Shown: in pieces, positions 24,960 to 34,114 of the stretch
Layout of the letters: the number at the start of each line of letters is the position of its first letter
Numbering within the stretch: position 1 is the stretch's first letter
NCBI RefSeq assembly: GCF_000348745.1
Contig: NC_020812.1
Span: 62,001 to 126,000 of the forward strand
DNA: 64,000 nt
Direction: 5' to 3'
Source of the DNA: Micavibrio aeruginosavorus EPB
GTDB lineage: Bacteria > Pseudomonadota > Alphaproteobacteria > Micavibrionales > Micavibrionaceae
Program-made: the position numbers and the translations under genes
The notes under the pieces: model-generated
What the model saw: only the letters and a program-made list of their open reading frames with translations
The model's database searches: none
What the model was told of the DNA's origin: nothing

Positions 24960-26450
24960 ATGCGTACAGACACAAACTCTCTTCCTGCTGACCAGACAAT
25001 CAACGCCGTGCCTCAGGACAATGGGGCCGCTGATCCGATTGTGGTTGCTGCCGCGGACATTGATGCCGCCACAGAGGATGCCCCGGCGGTAGAACCATCG
25101 GACGACGATGTGGTGGTGGCCCAGGATGCCGATGATACGCAACCCACAGATTCCCCATCTATTGTTGATACTTTGAAATCAAGCGCTGCGGCGGCTCCTG
25201 CGCCTTCGCCCAAACCTGTGCCCGCGAACGAGGGCTTTGGCTTTCAAAGCACAGCCCCCACTGTTTCCGCGTTGTATGATGATGATCTTTTCGCGCTGGG
25301 GGTCATTACGGATGACGATGATAATGCGGGCGCGTTTATATCGGTGTCCCTGTTCGATCTGGCCTTGGGGCAAGAATTTCGTCCGGCGGATTTGTTCCGG
25401 CCCGTGACCGATGCGGGATCAGATTCCGGTGGCGGCGGCGGTCCTGTTGCGCCCAGCTATGATTTCACGATCAACGGCACGGCGGGGCATGATTTTATTT
25501 CAAACCTGCATATCGGTACGGTGACAAACCTCAATCCTGTGGGCAGCCCCTTCTTTGGCCCGGCGCGGTTTTATTTCGATCACCTGCCGGGGCAGGAATA
25601 TTCGTGGGATGGCGCGGTTTTTACCAGCACGATTGATGCCAGCACGTTTGATCCGTATGCGGTTGTGCCACCTGCTGGCACCTATGCGATTTATGGCGAT
25701 GACGGGACGGATTTCATTATTGCGCTGAGCAGTGACGGCTTGGTCGATGCCGGAAACGGCAATAACAGCATCGAAATCTACGGTGATAACAACACCGTTT
25801 CCTCGGGCGATGGCAATGATCTTTATTACGTGTCCGGCAACAATAATACGATTGATGGCGGCGAAGCCAGCGACCGTATCGTTGTGCGTGGCGATAACAA
25901 TACAATTGAAACCGGCGGCAGCGATCCGGGCCATAATACGGGCAGTTATTACGTCAGTGTGTCCGGCAATAACAACACCATCAATGCCGATGATGTCGAA
26001 GGGTGGCACGCCGTTTATGGTGACGATAACGTCATGAACACCTATGGCGGTGAAGACGATGTGACGATTTCCGGTAATCGTAACACGCTGGATGCGGGCG
26101 CGGACGACGATCACATTACAATCGATGGTGATGAAAACGATCTTTATGGCGGCGCGGGCGCGGACTGGTTTGATTTTCAATTCGGGGCAACGGACAACGT
26201 CATTCACGATTTTAACCGTGGCGAAGGGGATTTTATCGACATTCGCGATGTTTTGTCCGGATATGATCACGGTGTTGACGATGCCGACGATTTCATCCAA
26301 TTGGTCGCGAATGGTGCGGATACGGATGTGTATGTCAGCGCCAGCGGCGATGGTAATTTTGATCGCCTGGCCACCATTATCGGCGGATTTGGCGGGGCCA
26401 GTGTTGATGATTTGATCACCAACGGGTCCCTGGCCGTGGCTGATGTGTAG
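24960..26450 (+). CDS. Putative type I secreted protein with NNT-type beta-roll repeats
   Basis: The 496-residue protein resembles the one at 16158-17858. It starts with a low-complexity acidic/Ala-rich segment, has GFGFQS at bases 25233-25250, and then a globular part (YDFTINGTAGHDFISNLHIG). About residues 255-410 form 18-residue turns such as GDNNTVSSGDGNDLYYVS and GNNNTIDGGEASDRIVVR. RTX-like GGAGADWFDF and the T1SS target (GEGDFIDIRDVLSGYDHG, RLATIIGGFGGASVDDLI) end it. This supports calcium-dependent folding outside the cell and export by a T1SS. ATG 24960 rather than an upstream GTG was chosen. The two related proteins may be adhesins or matrix proteins; no catalytic domain is visible. 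Confidence 0.78.
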   Translation: MRTDTNSLPADQTINAVPQDNGAADPIVVAAADIDAATEDAPAVEPSDDDVVVAQDADDTQPTDSPSIVDTLKSSAAAAPAPSPKPVPANEGFGFQSTAPTVSALYDDDLFALGVITDDDDNAGAFISVSLFDLALGQEFRPADLFRPVTDAGSDSGGGGGPVAPSYDFTINGTAGHDFISNLHIGTVTNLNPVGSPFFGPARFYFDHLPGQEYSWDGAVFTSTIDASTFDPYAVVPPAGTYAIYGDDGTDFIIALSSDGLVDAGNGNNSIEIYGDNNTVSSGDGNDLYYVSGNNNTIDGGEASDRIVVRGDNNTIETGGSDPGHNTGSYYVSVSGNNNTINADDVEGWHAVYGDDNVMNTYGGEDDVTISGNRNTLDAGADDDHITIDGDENDLYGGAGADWFDFQFGATDNVIHDFNRGEGDFIDIRDVLSGYDHGVDDADDFIQLVANGADTDVYVSASGDGNFDRLATIIGGFGGASVDDLITNGSLAVADV

Positions 26451-26494
26451 ATTTTTTTCTCCTTCCGTGCGGGTATTTGCGCTAAATTGCCCGT

Positions 26495-27520
26495 ATGAAA
26501 AATGAAAATCCCATCCTTGTTGCCCTGTCGCATGGGTTGAAGTCTGACCTGTTCCCGTCTGCTGGGCCGGGGGCTGCGGTGCTGGCGATCGGTTTCGATG
26601 GTGATGTCGATGATTCACTGTTCCCGGCTTCGGTCACAACCATGGTGCAATATTGGGCGGGTCCGGCGGCGCGGTTGCGCGCGCTGGGTTATGCCGTGCG
26701 CGGGGATGTTCCGGCCGACGCCGCGTTTGATCGCGTGATTATTCACACGCCAAAACAGATGGATGAAATGCAGTATCTTCTGGCGGCGGGGTGGCGTGCG
26801 TTAAGGCCCGGTGGCGACTTGATCGCCGTTGCGGCCAATGATGCGGGTGGGGCACGATTGGGTCCGGTGTTGCGGGATGCCGGGTTGAATATATCGGAAT
26901 CATCCAAGGCCAAATGCCGCGTTGTGCGTGTCATCAAAAATGATGACGTGAGTGTCCCGCCCGATTGGTTGGCTCATGGTGATTTTCGCGTTCACCCCGA
27001 TACGGGCATGACCACCTGTCCCGGCCTGTTCAGTTGGGACCGTGTCGATGCTGGTTCCGCCCTGTTACGCGATCATTTGCCCGCCGATTTGTCCGGGGTG
27101 GGTGCGGATTTTGGATGTGGGTATGGGTTTTTATCCCGCACAGTGTTGGATCGCTGTGCGCACGTGACATGCCTGCACGGGCTGGATGCGGATTCACGCG
27201 CGGTCGCGGCCGCCGGGGCCAATATGCAATCCGATGGCCCACGTTTTTGTGGCCATCATGTTGATATTCCATCCGGATCGGGTCTGACGGGGCTGGATTT
27301 TATTGTCATGAACCCGCCGTTCCATACGGGCGCGCGGGAAAGCCACGATCTGGGCCGGGCCTTTATCGCCCGCGCGCATGAAGCGTTGCGCAAGGGTGGT
27401 ACACTGGTCATGGTCGCCAATGCCCATCTGGGATACGAAGCAGACTTATTGCGCCTTTTTTCCGCCGTGAATAAATTATATGAAGGTGGCGTCTTCAAAA
27501 TCTATCAATGCGTAAAGTAA
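26495..27520 (+). CDS. RsmC-like class I SAM-dependent methyltransferase
   Basis: The 341-residue protein has the two-domain plan of RsmC/RlmG. The N-terminal domain is a degenerate methyltransferase fold (AAVLAIGFDGDVDDSLF, GWRALRPGGDLIAV). The C-terminal domain is active, with GADFGCGYGFLSRTVL (motif I), LHGLDADSRAVAAAGANM (motif II) and the catalytic MNPPFHTG (N-P-P-F). E. coli RsmC makes m2G1207 in 16S rRNA and RlmG m2G1835 in 23S; this is probably one of them. The ATG lies 44 bases after the preceding secreted-protein gene, which has no obvious terminator, and HAD phosphatase follows after 4 bases. Confidence 0.85.
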   Translation: MKNENPILVALSHGLKSDLFPSAGPGAAVLAIGFDGDVDDSLFPASVTTMVQYWAGPAARLRALGYAVRGDVPADAAFDRVIIHTPKQMDEMQYLLAAGWRALRPGGDLIAVAANDAGGARLGPVLRDAGLNISESSKAKCRVVRVIKNDDVSVPPDWLAHGDFRVHPDTGMTTCPGLFSWDRVDAGSALLRDHLPADLSGVGADFGCGYGFLSRTVLDRCAHVTCLHGLDADSRAVAAAGANMQSDGPRFCGHHVDIPSGSGLTGLDFIVMNPPFHTGARESHDLGRAFIARAHEALRKGGTLVMVANAHLGYEADLLRLFSAVNKLYEGGVFKIYQCVK

Positions 27521-27524
27521 AGCC

Positions 27525-28223
27525 ATGCTGATAAAACCGAAAGCCCCCATCATTGGTCGCGATATTTCCGGCGTCCTCTGGGATCTGGATAATACGCTGT
27601 ATCGTCTGGATACGATGATTGAACATGCATTCAATCATGCGGTTGCGCGCGCGGCGTTGTCATTGGGTGTGGCGTTGCCGCTGGATGAGGCGGTGACGAT
27701 GGCGCATCAATCCTATGTTGATCATGGGTTCAGTGGGTATCGGTTTTTACGGGATTACGGCCTCAATCGGCTCGATCTGCACCATCGTTTCCATGAATAT
27801 ATTGATGAAACGGTGATTGCGAAAAACCATGAAACGCGCGATCTGTTTGCGTCGGTGCAAACGGACCATGCATTAATTACGCATGGATCACGCGTATGGG
27901 CGTTGAAGGTTCTGGAGCATTTGGAACTGCAACCCTGGTTCCCGGACCCGCGCGTTTTTGCGTATGAAAATTACGATTTTGAAAGCAAGGCCAAAAGCCG
28001 CAAGCCCTTTGAAATGGCGTTGTCATCCATCAACAAAAATCCGGAAGCGGTGGTGATGGTGGAAGACACGCTGGACAATCTGCGCATCCCGCATGAAATG
28101 GGCATGACCACGATTTTTCTGCACCATGGGCGTGATCCGGGCGAACTGCCCGACTTCGTCGATCACACCATGCAAACGGCGCAGGATGTTTTGGTCAATG
28201 TTTTAAAGGCTCCAAAGGATTAA
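27525..28223 (+). CDS. HAD-superfamily pyrimidine 5'-nucleotidase-like phosphatase
   Basis: The 232-residue protein has HAD motif I GVLWDLDNTLYRLD (nucleophile D and D+2), motif II LITHGSRVW (S/T after THG), motif III lysine around NYDFESKAKSRKPFEMAL and motif IV VVMVEDTLDNL. The DLDNTLY form is that of the SDT1/pyrimidine 5'-nucleotidase group. Between motifs I and II lies a helical cap (FNHAVARAALSLG). It should release phosphate from a small phosphorylated substrate. It starts 4 bases after rsmC-like and its final T-T-A-A overlaps the stop of the convergent ATPase gene. Confidence 0.82.
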   Translation: MLIKPKAPIIGRDISGVLWDLDNTLYRLDTMIEHAFNHAVARAALSLGVALPLDEAVTMAHQSYVDHGFSGYRFLRDYGLNRLDLHHRFHEYIDETVIAKNHETRDLFASVQTDHALITHGSRVWALKVLEHLELQPWFPDPRVFAYENYDFESKAKSRKPFEMALSSINKNPEAVVMVEDTLDNLRIPHEMGMTTIFLHHGRDPGELPDFVDHTMQTAQDVLVNVLKAPKD

Positions 28224-29131
28224 AGCGCCCCGGCGTGCAGCCCTGATTCCTTCGATACGATATAGGTGATGGATTTATCATCCAAAACCCCGCCGCGACC
28301 GTGATGCAGGACGTGCAGCGCCATGGCGGCATCCATCACGATAATGGATTTATCCGGCTGGTATCGTTTGCGCATATGTTCGTCGGTCAGTTTGATAATC
28401 CGGCGCAGTGATTCCGGTTCCACAGTGATGTGGTGATGCTTTTCATAGCCGGATTTCAAATTCATCAAAATATTGAACGTTTCTTCCGCGTTCGGAATAC
28501 GCAGCGGAATTTTTTGGAAACGGCGATCCATGGCGGGGTCGATGGCGACGAAAATGCGGAATTCGTCCAGTGTCGTCGCGCCAATGACGTGCAGGTCACC
28601 CGCGGTCAAATACGGTTTCAAAACTTCCGATAAACCCTTGTACGCCGATCCGTCACAGGTCGGCATGATGGTGTGCATTTCGTCAATAAACAGAATGGTT
28701 TTCGGATATTCTTCGAACCGGTACCGTTCGGCAATACCGCGGCAAATCGGAATAAAGCGGCCCTGAAATTCCGCCGGGCCGGATGTGCCCGCCGCCATCG
28801 CGGCCAGATCAAGTTCCAGAACGCGCGCGTCTTTCAGATAGTCAGGTACGGTGCCCGCGACAATCTGTTGGGCCAATCCGGCAACCAAGGCGGTTTTACC
28901 CACACCGGCGGGGGCTTGCAGCGCGGCGTTCTTTCGTCCCTTTTGCAGAAGGATCAAAACCATCTGCTGGATTTCGTCATCACGGCCTGTGATCGGGTCG
29001 AATTTTCCTTCGCGCGCCAATTGCGTGAAGTCGCGGCAATAACGATGGATCAACGCATCCAGTTCATCGTCGGAAAACACCAACGGGTAATCGACTCTGT
29101 TTTTTCCGGGCGTCTTTTTCTCGGTAGTCAT
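28220..29131 (-). CDS. Stand-alone Clp D1-like AAA+ ATPase
   Basis: The 303-residue protein matches only the first ATPase domain of ClpA/ClpB/ClpC. FDPITGRDDEIQQMVLILLQKGRKN leads into Walker A APAGVGKTAL (about residue 70), then RYRFEEYPKTILFIDEMHTIM (Walker B) and LHVIGATTLDEFRIFVAIDPAMDRRFQ (sensor 1 and arginine region). The lid is IIKLTDEHMRKRYQPDKSIIVMDAA. No N-domain repeat, no coiled-coil M-domain and no second ATPase domain follow; the protein simply ends after the lid. Such lone D1 domains might unfold or remodel a dedicated partner, but none is obvious. ATG 29131 was preferred to a longer start. Confidence 0.8.
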   Translation of the reverse strand: MTTEKKTPGKNRVDYPLVFSDDELDALIHRYCRDFTQLAREGKFDPITGRDDEIQQMVLILLQKGRKNAALQAPAGVGKTALVAGLAQQIVAGTVPDYLKDARVLELDLAAMAAGTSGPAEFQGRFIPICRGIAERYRFEEYPKTILFIDEMHTIMPTCDGSAYKGLSEVLKPYLTAGDLHVIGATTLDEFRIFVAIDPAMDRRFQKIPLRIPNAEETFNILMNLKSGYEKHHHITVEPESLRRIIKLTDEHMRKRYQPDKSIIVMDAAMALHVLHHGRGGVLDDKSITYIVSKESGLHAGAL

Positions 29132-29236
29132 GATGGATTTGTTCCGAATCGTGGATGGTGTGGCGGGGTGCGCGGATGGCGCCCCATCATGGTAAACCAT
29201 GCCTGTAAAAGCTTAAAGCTTTGTAAATTCAATGTA

Positions 29237-30121
29237 TTATGTCTTTGGGATCAGCCCTTGCGCGTACAACGCGGCGGTCAGGTCGCCATGCAGGATTAGA
29301 TTGTCCACGGCCGCGGCCACGGCGGGTTTCGGGTGATATCCGATGCCCAGCCCCGCGGCCTGCAACATGGGAATGTCATTTGATCCATCCCCAATCGCCA
29401 GAACATCGTCGGCCGTGATGTCCAATTGTTCGACATAGTGATTGAGGAAATGCAGTTTTGCGGTCTTGTCCAAAACAGGGTCGAGCACCCGGCCCGTGAG
29501 GGCGCCGTCCTGCATATCCAGAACATTTCCATGATGCTGGGTAAAGCCGACCCGCTGTGCGATACCGCCGGTAAAGAATGTGAACCCGCTGGAAACCAGA
29601 ACAGTAATGGCACCAATCTGCCGCATGCCCGCGACCAGCAAAGCCGCCCCGGGTGAAAGCTCCATCGCGTTTAATGTCTGATGCAATTGAAGTTCGCTGA
29701 CACCCGCCAGCAGGCTCATGCGCTGTTCCAGCGCCTCACGAAATCCGATGGTGCCGTTCATGGCGGCGGATGTGATGGCGGCGACTTCGTCATGCTTGCC
29801 GACCAGGGCGGCCAGATCATCCAGCGTTTCGCCCGTGATGATGGTCGAATCCATATCGGCCAGCATGATTTTCTTGCGTCGCGTGCCCGCATTCACGACC
29901 AGAATATCAATCCGGTCCGTCATCAGCGCGTCGCGCAGATCCCGCATCTGATCCGGGTTGGGACGATGTTGCAGCAGGATGTCCGCCGCCTTGTGCTGGT
30001 CCAGCCATCGCGGCCCGGCGGTCACGGACAACCCTTGCCCGTCGCAATAGCGCATCACCCCCGCCAGATGGGCCGGGGTTAAGGGATGGTCAGATGCAAT
30101 GAGGGTCAGAACGAAGCGCAT
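29237..30121 (-). CDS. serB: Phosphoserine phosphatase SerB
   Basis: The 294-residue protein has an N-terminal regulatory part (FVLTLIASDHPLTPAHLAGVM, ACT-like) and a HAD phosphatase core. Motif I is MLADMDSTIITGETLDDLA (DMDST), motif II VLVSSGFTFF, and motif IV VLAIGDGSNDIPMLQAAG. It removes phosphate from O-phosphoserine in the last step of serine synthesis. The other two enzymes of the pathway, serC and serA, lie less than 600 bases away on the opposite strand. Confidence 0.95.
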   Translation of the reverse strand: MRFVLTLIASDHPLTPAHLAGVMRYCDGQGLSVTAGPRWLDQHKAADILLQHRPNPDQMRDLRDALMTDRIDILVVNAGTRRKKIMLADMDSTIITGETLDDLAALVGKHDEVAAITSAAMNGTIGFREALEQRMSLLAGVSELQLHQTLNAMELSPGAALLVAGMRQIGAITVLVSSGFTFFTGGIAQRVGFTQHHGNVLDMQDGALTGRVLDPVLDKTAKLHFLNHYVEQLDITADDVLAIGDGSNDIPMLQAAGLGIGYHPKPAVAAAVDNLILHGDLTAALYAQGLIPKT

Positions 30122-30126
30122 GGCCT

Positions 30127-30165
30127 ATAAAATAACCGCGCCCCTCTCCTTGGGGAAGGGGCGCG
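30127..30165 (-). terminator. Hairpin between serB and the 89-residue gene, probable terminator
   Basis: CGCGCCCCT (30137-30145) pairs perfectly with AGGGGCGCG (30157-30165), 11-base loop. On the minus strand the stem is followed by GTTATTTTAT, a weak T-rich tail, so it probably ends the small gene's transcript before serB. Confidence 0.6.
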
Positions 30166-30255
30166 TATCCGAAAAATGCACGATCACGGGATTTTGTGAA
30201 ACTGGAGGTATCTATAAATCCTGATGGCCTCTTCGAATTTTGTTCCTATCTATGT

Positions 30256-30525
30256 TTATCGGCCCGGTTTGAACGGGGTCAGCGACGGTGTGGCCGCCGG
30301 TCCGCTCGGGTTTTGGGCGGTCATTTCGGCGGCGGCTTCGTGGGCCGTGGCCTGTTTGACCTTGTGTTCAAAATTGCGGGCATCCAAACCACTCTGGCTC
30401 AGGATATCGCGCATGGCGGTCAGACCTTCTTGGCTCATGCTGCGCGTATGCGGCGTGGCTTCGGTTTTCAGGCCGTCCAGCGTCGGTTTAAAGGTTCGCG
30501 CATTTTTAAATTCAACATTCACCAT
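30256..30525 (-). CDS. Small hypothetical protein within the serine gene cluster
   Basis: The 89-residue product is hydrophilic, without signal peptide or membrane segment. It begins MVNVEFKNARTFKPTL and includes helix-forming stretches (LTAMRDILSQSGLDARNFE, VKQATAHEAAAEM) and a Pro-rich end. It is not a family that I recognise. It is transcribed divergently from serC, with a 185-base gap to the serC start, and lies on the serB strand. Whether it has anything to do with serine metabolism is unknown. Confidence 0.6.
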   Translation of the reverse strand: MVNVEFKNARTFKPTLDGLKTEATPHTRSMSQEGLTAMRDILSQSGLDARNFEHKVKQATAHEAAAEMTAQNPSGPAATPSLTPFKPGR

Positions 30526-30710
30526 GATAATGATCTTTCGTTCTTAAAAGTCCGCCCAAAAATTCTCTGCTTGCCCTAACCTTAAGCGAAATTGGTTAAC
30601 GAATATTAAAGGGTGAAAAGAAACATCGAATCAGGTGCTTCGCAGTTGCAAAAAACGGCGGAAGGCTCATACTTATCCGGTTTTTGAACCGTTTCCGGGA
30701 GGGCTTTATC

Positions 30711-31868
30711 ATGACCGCGCAACCATCTCACCGTCCTGTGAACCCGTGTTTTTCATCCGGCCCCTGCGCCAAACGCCCGGGCTGGTCGCTGGACAATCTG
30801 AAGGGCGCGTTTCTGGGCCGGTCCCACCGCGCGGCCGAGGGGAAAAACCGCCTGAACGCGGTGATCGAACAGCACCGCAAAATTCTGAACATTCCGGCGG
30901 ATTACCGCGTGGCGATCGTGGCCGCATCCGATACGGGCGCGGTGGAAATGGCGTTGTGGTCCCTGCTGGGTCAACGCGGTGTGGATGTGCTGGGCTGGGA
31001 AGTGTTCGGTCTGGACTGGATCAAGGATATTACGACCCAGTTGAAAATCGCCGACACCCGCGTGATGAAGGCACCGTTCGGATCATTGCCGGATTTATCC
31101 GCCGTCGATGGCGCTCGCGACATTGTCTTTACATGGAATGGCACCACCGGCGGCGTGCGTGTGCCGAACGGGGACTGGATCCCGGCGAACCGCGAAGGGT
31201 TAACCATCTGCGACGCCACCTCCGCCGTGTTTGCCTATGATCTGCCGTGGGACAAGCTGGATGTCGTCACATGGTCGTGGCAGAAAGTGCTGGGCGGTGA
31301 AGCCGCACACGGCATGATCGTTTTGTCCCCGCGTGCGGTGGAACGGCTGTTGACCTACACGCCAGATCGTCCGTTGCCGAAAATTTTCCGCCTGGTGAAT
31401 AACGGTAAATTGATTGACGGCGTATTCGTTGGTGAAACCATCAACACCCCGTCAATGCTGGCGGTGGAAGATTGTCTGGATGCCCTGACATGGGCCGAAG
31501 GCATAGGTGGCCTGCCCGCGATGATCAAACGGGTGGAGGCCAATTACCAAACCATCAAGGATTGGGTTGCCAAAACCGACTGGGTTGATTTTCTGGCGGC
31601 GGATGAATCCTACCGTTCCAAAACATCCGTATGCCTGGCCATTACCGATCCGGATTTTGCCGCGATGGATGACGATTCGCGTCAGGCCTTCGTCAAATCC
31701 ATGACCAAGCTGCTGGAAAAAGACGGTATTGCCTATGATACCGCGGGCCACCGCGACGCGCCGGCGGGCTTGCGCATCTGGTGCGGGGCGACGGTGGAAC
31801 AATCCGATGTGGCGGCCCTGCTGCCGTGGCTGGATTGGGCGTATACGCAAACAAAAAATAAAAACTAA
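30711..31868 (+). CDS. serC: Phosphoserine aminotransferase SerC
   Basis: The 385-residue enzyme has the family start [33 protein letters not shown] (the lysine of SWQKVLGG holds pyridoxal phosphate), and the C-terminal [15 protein letters not shown]. It converts 3-phosphohydroxypyruvate and glutamate into phosphoserine and 2-oxoglutarate. GGGAGGG (30697-30703) fixes ATG 30711. serA begins 19 bases after its stop, so the first two steps of the pathway are transcribed together. It is the longer, about 390-residue form seen in alphaproteobacteria. Confidence 0.95.
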   Translation: MTAQPSHRPVNPCFSSGPCAKRPGWSLDNLKGAFLGRSHRAAEGKNRLNAVIEQHRKILNIPADYRVAIVAASDTGAVEMALWSLLGQRGVDVLGWEVFGLDWIKDITTQLKIADTRVMKAPFGSLPDLSAVDGARDIVFTWNGTTGGVRVPNGDWIPANREGLTICDATSAVFAYDLPWDKLDVVTWSWQKVLGGEAAHGMIVLSPRAVERLLTYTPDRPLPKIFRLVNNGKLIDGVFVGETINTPSMLAVEDCLDALTWAEGIGGLPAMIKRVEANYQTIKDWVAKTDWVDFLAADESYRSKTSVCLAITDPDFAAMDDDSRQAFVKSMTKLLEKDGIAYDTAGHRDAPAGLRIWCGATVEQSDVAALLPWLDWAYTQTKNKN

Positions 31869-31887
31869 GATATTGAGGATTGTGAAA

Positions 31888-33468
31888 ATGCCAAAAGTTT
31901 TAATTGCCGACAAAATGGACGCGGTTGCCGCGCAGATTTTTAAAGACAACAAAATCGACGTGGATGTGAAGCCGGGCCTGTCCCCCGAGGAATTAAGCGC
32001 CATCATTGGCCAGTATGACGGCCTGGCCGTCCGGTCCGCGACGAAGGTCAAGGCCGACGCCATTGGTGTGGCGGGCCCGCGTTTGAAAATCATTGGCCGT
32101 GCCGGGATTGGCGTTGATACCATTGACGTTCCGGCGGCAACCAATGCCGGGATTGTGGTGATGAACACGCCGTTCGGCAATTCCATCACCACCGCCGAAC
32201 ATGCCATCGCCATGATGTTTGCACTGGCCCGCCAAATTCCGCAGGCTAATGAATCCACCCATGCCGGAAAATGGGAAAAGGCCAAATTTATGGGCGTGGA
32301 ACTTTACGGCAAAACGCTGGGTGTGATCGGGTGCGGTAATATCGGGTCCATCGTCGCGTCGCGCGCTCTGGGTCTGCAAATGCGTGTGATCGCCTTTGAT
32401 CCGTTCCTGACCGATGATCGTGCCCGCGATTTGGGGGTGGAGAAGGTGGATCTGGATACGCTGCTGGCCCGTGCGGATTTCATCACATTGCACACGCCGC
32501 TGACCGATCAGACGCGCAATATTCTGGATGCGGCCGCTTTGGCGAAAACCAAGAAAGGCGTGCGCATCATCAACTGCGCCCGCGGCGGATTGATTGTTGA
32601 GGCGGATTTGAAAGCCGCCCTTGATTCCGGCCATGTCGCCGGCGCTGCGCTGGACGTGTTCGAGGAAGAACCCGCTACGGCCAACCCGTTGTTCGGTCAT
32701 GCCAATGTGATCTGCACCCCGCATCTGGGGGCCTCGACGACCGAGGCGCAGGTGAATGTGGCCATTCAGGTCGCGGAACAAATGTCTGACTTCCTGTTGA
32801 ATGGCGCGGTATCCAACGCCGTCAACATGCCGTCGATCAGTGCGGAGGATGCGCCGCGCCTAAAGCCCTATATGAAACTGGCCGAACAGATGGGAGCGCT
32901 GGCGGGGCAAATTGCCGATGGGGCCATCACCAAAATCGCCATTGAATTTATGGGCGATGCGGCGGCGCTGAACACCAAGCCGCTCAGTGCCTTGATCCTG
33001 GCGTCTGTCCTGCGCGCGACGCTGGACGGTGTGAACATGGTCAACGCGCCCCAGGTGGCAAAATCACGCGGCATCGCCGTGTCTGATACGCACAGCACCG
33101 ATTGCCCGGATTTCCATACGGCCCTGCGCCTAACCGTCACAACGGAAAAGGGTGACCATGCCGTTACGGGCACGCTGTTTGCCGGGAAAGAACCGCGCAT
33201 CATGGACATTGAAAATGTCCCGGTCGAAGCCGCATTGGCGGGCCGCGTCCTGTTTATCCGCAATGATGATACGCCGGGCCTGATCGGTGCGGTGGGAACG
33301 ATGCTGGGCAATGCCAAGGTCAATATTGCCGATTTCCGTCTGGGCCGTGTGCCGGGCGGGAACAGCGCGGTGGCTTTGGTGTCGATTGATAACGATGTGC
33401 CGGATGATCTGTTCGCGGCCCTGTCGGCCCTGCCGCAAATCCAATCGGCGAAATTGTTGCGGTTTTAA
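31888..33468 (+). CDS. serA: D-3-phosphoglycerate dehydrogenase SerA, long form with ACT domain
   Basis: The 526-residue enzyme shows the NAD-binding loop GVIGCGNIGSIVASRA, HTPLTDQTRNIL, the active-site NCARGGLI arginine and the CTPHLGASTTEAQ histidine. After the catalytic core is an allosteric substrate-binding (ASB) domain (residues about 310-450), then an ACT domain (VLFIRNDDTPGLIGAVGTML, NVNIADFRLGRVPGG). It oxidises 3-phosphoglycerate with NAD+, the first committed step to serine; ACT domains in this group often bind serine for feedback inhibition. The start was set at ATG 31888 because upstream residues read out of the end of serC. A strong terminator follows. Confidence 0.96.
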   Translation: MPKVLIADKMDAVAAQIFKDNKIDVDVKPGLSPEELSAIIGQYDGLAVRSATKVKADAIGVAGPRLKIIGRAGIGVDTIDVPAATNAGIVVMNTPFGNSITTAEHAIAMMFALARQIPQANESTHAGKWEKAKFMGVELYGKTLGVIGCGNIGSIVASRALGLQMRVIAFDPFLTDDRARDLGVEKVDLDTLLARADFITLHTPLTDQTRNILDAAALAKTKKGVRIINCARGGLIVEADLKAALDSGHVAGAALDVFEEEPATANPLFGHANVICTPHLGASTTEAQVNVAIQVAEQMSDFLLNGAVSNAVNMPSISAEDAPRLKPYMKLAEQMGALAGQIADGAITKIAIEFMGDAAALNTKPLSALILASVLRATLDGVNMVNAPQVAKSRGIAVSDTHSTDCPDFHTALRLTVTTEKGDHAVTGTLFAGKEPRIMDIENVPVEAALAGRVLFIRNDDTPGLIGAVGTMLGNAKVNIADFRLGRVPGGNSAVALVSIDNDVPDDLFAALSALPQIQSAKLLRF

Positions 33469-33480
33469 TCGCTGTTATTC

Positions 33481-33522
33481 AATCCGCCATTCTGGCCATG
33501 CGGTCGGAATGGCGGATTTTTT
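33481..33522 (+). terminator. Rho-independent terminator of serCA
   Basis: A perfect 12-bp stem, AATCCGCCATTC (33481-33492) with GAATGGCGGATT (33507-33518), is followed by T. Its T tract overlaps the stop codon of the convergent 175-residue gene. Confidence 0.9.
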
Positions 33523-34048
33523 ATCCGACGAAATACCCATCCGCCGCTGGAATCGCGCCGACCTTCTTGGTGAAATAGCGTTTGCACGCGTCACGCAATT
33601 CCGATTCCAGTTGTGTGCCATAGGCCCCACCGTCACCGGACATTTTGTTTTTGATCAAGATGTTGAGCGTTTTGTGGTGGGCGTCGACAATGTCCAAAAC
33701 AACACTGTCGATCTTTTCAATGTTTTCCAGGAAGTTTAAAACGACGTTCGCCAGATTGCTGACCATTTTATAATTGAACATGGCGGCGTTGCCTTTGATC
33801 TGCATCACCGGCTCGGTCATGTTTTTGATCAAGACCTTCACATCGCCTTCGCCAATGCGGGCGGCGGATATGGCGGCCTCCAGCTGGGCCAGAAATTGTG
33901 CGGCCATGGGGGCGAAATCGATTTTATTGTTTTCCAGCGCCGTTTGCATGGTCTGGACTTTTTCTTCGCTGATCGTGCCGGTGCCGACCTTGGCCTGCAA
34001 ATTCAGGTTCGCCTTGATCACGCGGGCTTTTGATTGTTCGCTGCTCAT
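33521..34048 (-). CDS. Hypothetical protein paired with a receiver protein
   Basis: The 175-residue protein is predicted mostly helical and soluble, without a signal peptide. It begins MSSEQSKARVIKANLNLQ, with helices such as MAAQFLAQLEAAISAARI and VSNLANVVLNFLENIEK. LDIVDAHHKTLNILIKNKM precedes a short end that is basic (RYFTKKVG). No domain was recognised. It starts 66 bases after the stop of the receiver gene on the same strand, so it is probably in its operon and could be part of that signalling pathway. Confidence 0.72.
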   Translation of the reverse strand: MSSEQSKARVIKANLNLQAKVGTGTISEEKVQTMQTALENNKIDFAPMAAQFLAQLEAAISAARIGEGDVKVLIKNMTEPVMQIKGNAAMFNYKMVSNLANVVLNFLENIEKIDSVVLDIVDAHHKTLNILIKNKMSGDGGAYGTQLESELRDACKRYFTKKVGAIPAADGYFVG

Positions 34049-34114
34049 AATGTTCTCTTTACAACCCGTTTAAAAAATCAGATACGCAGTAAAGAAACGC
34101 TGGAGAATGAAGGT

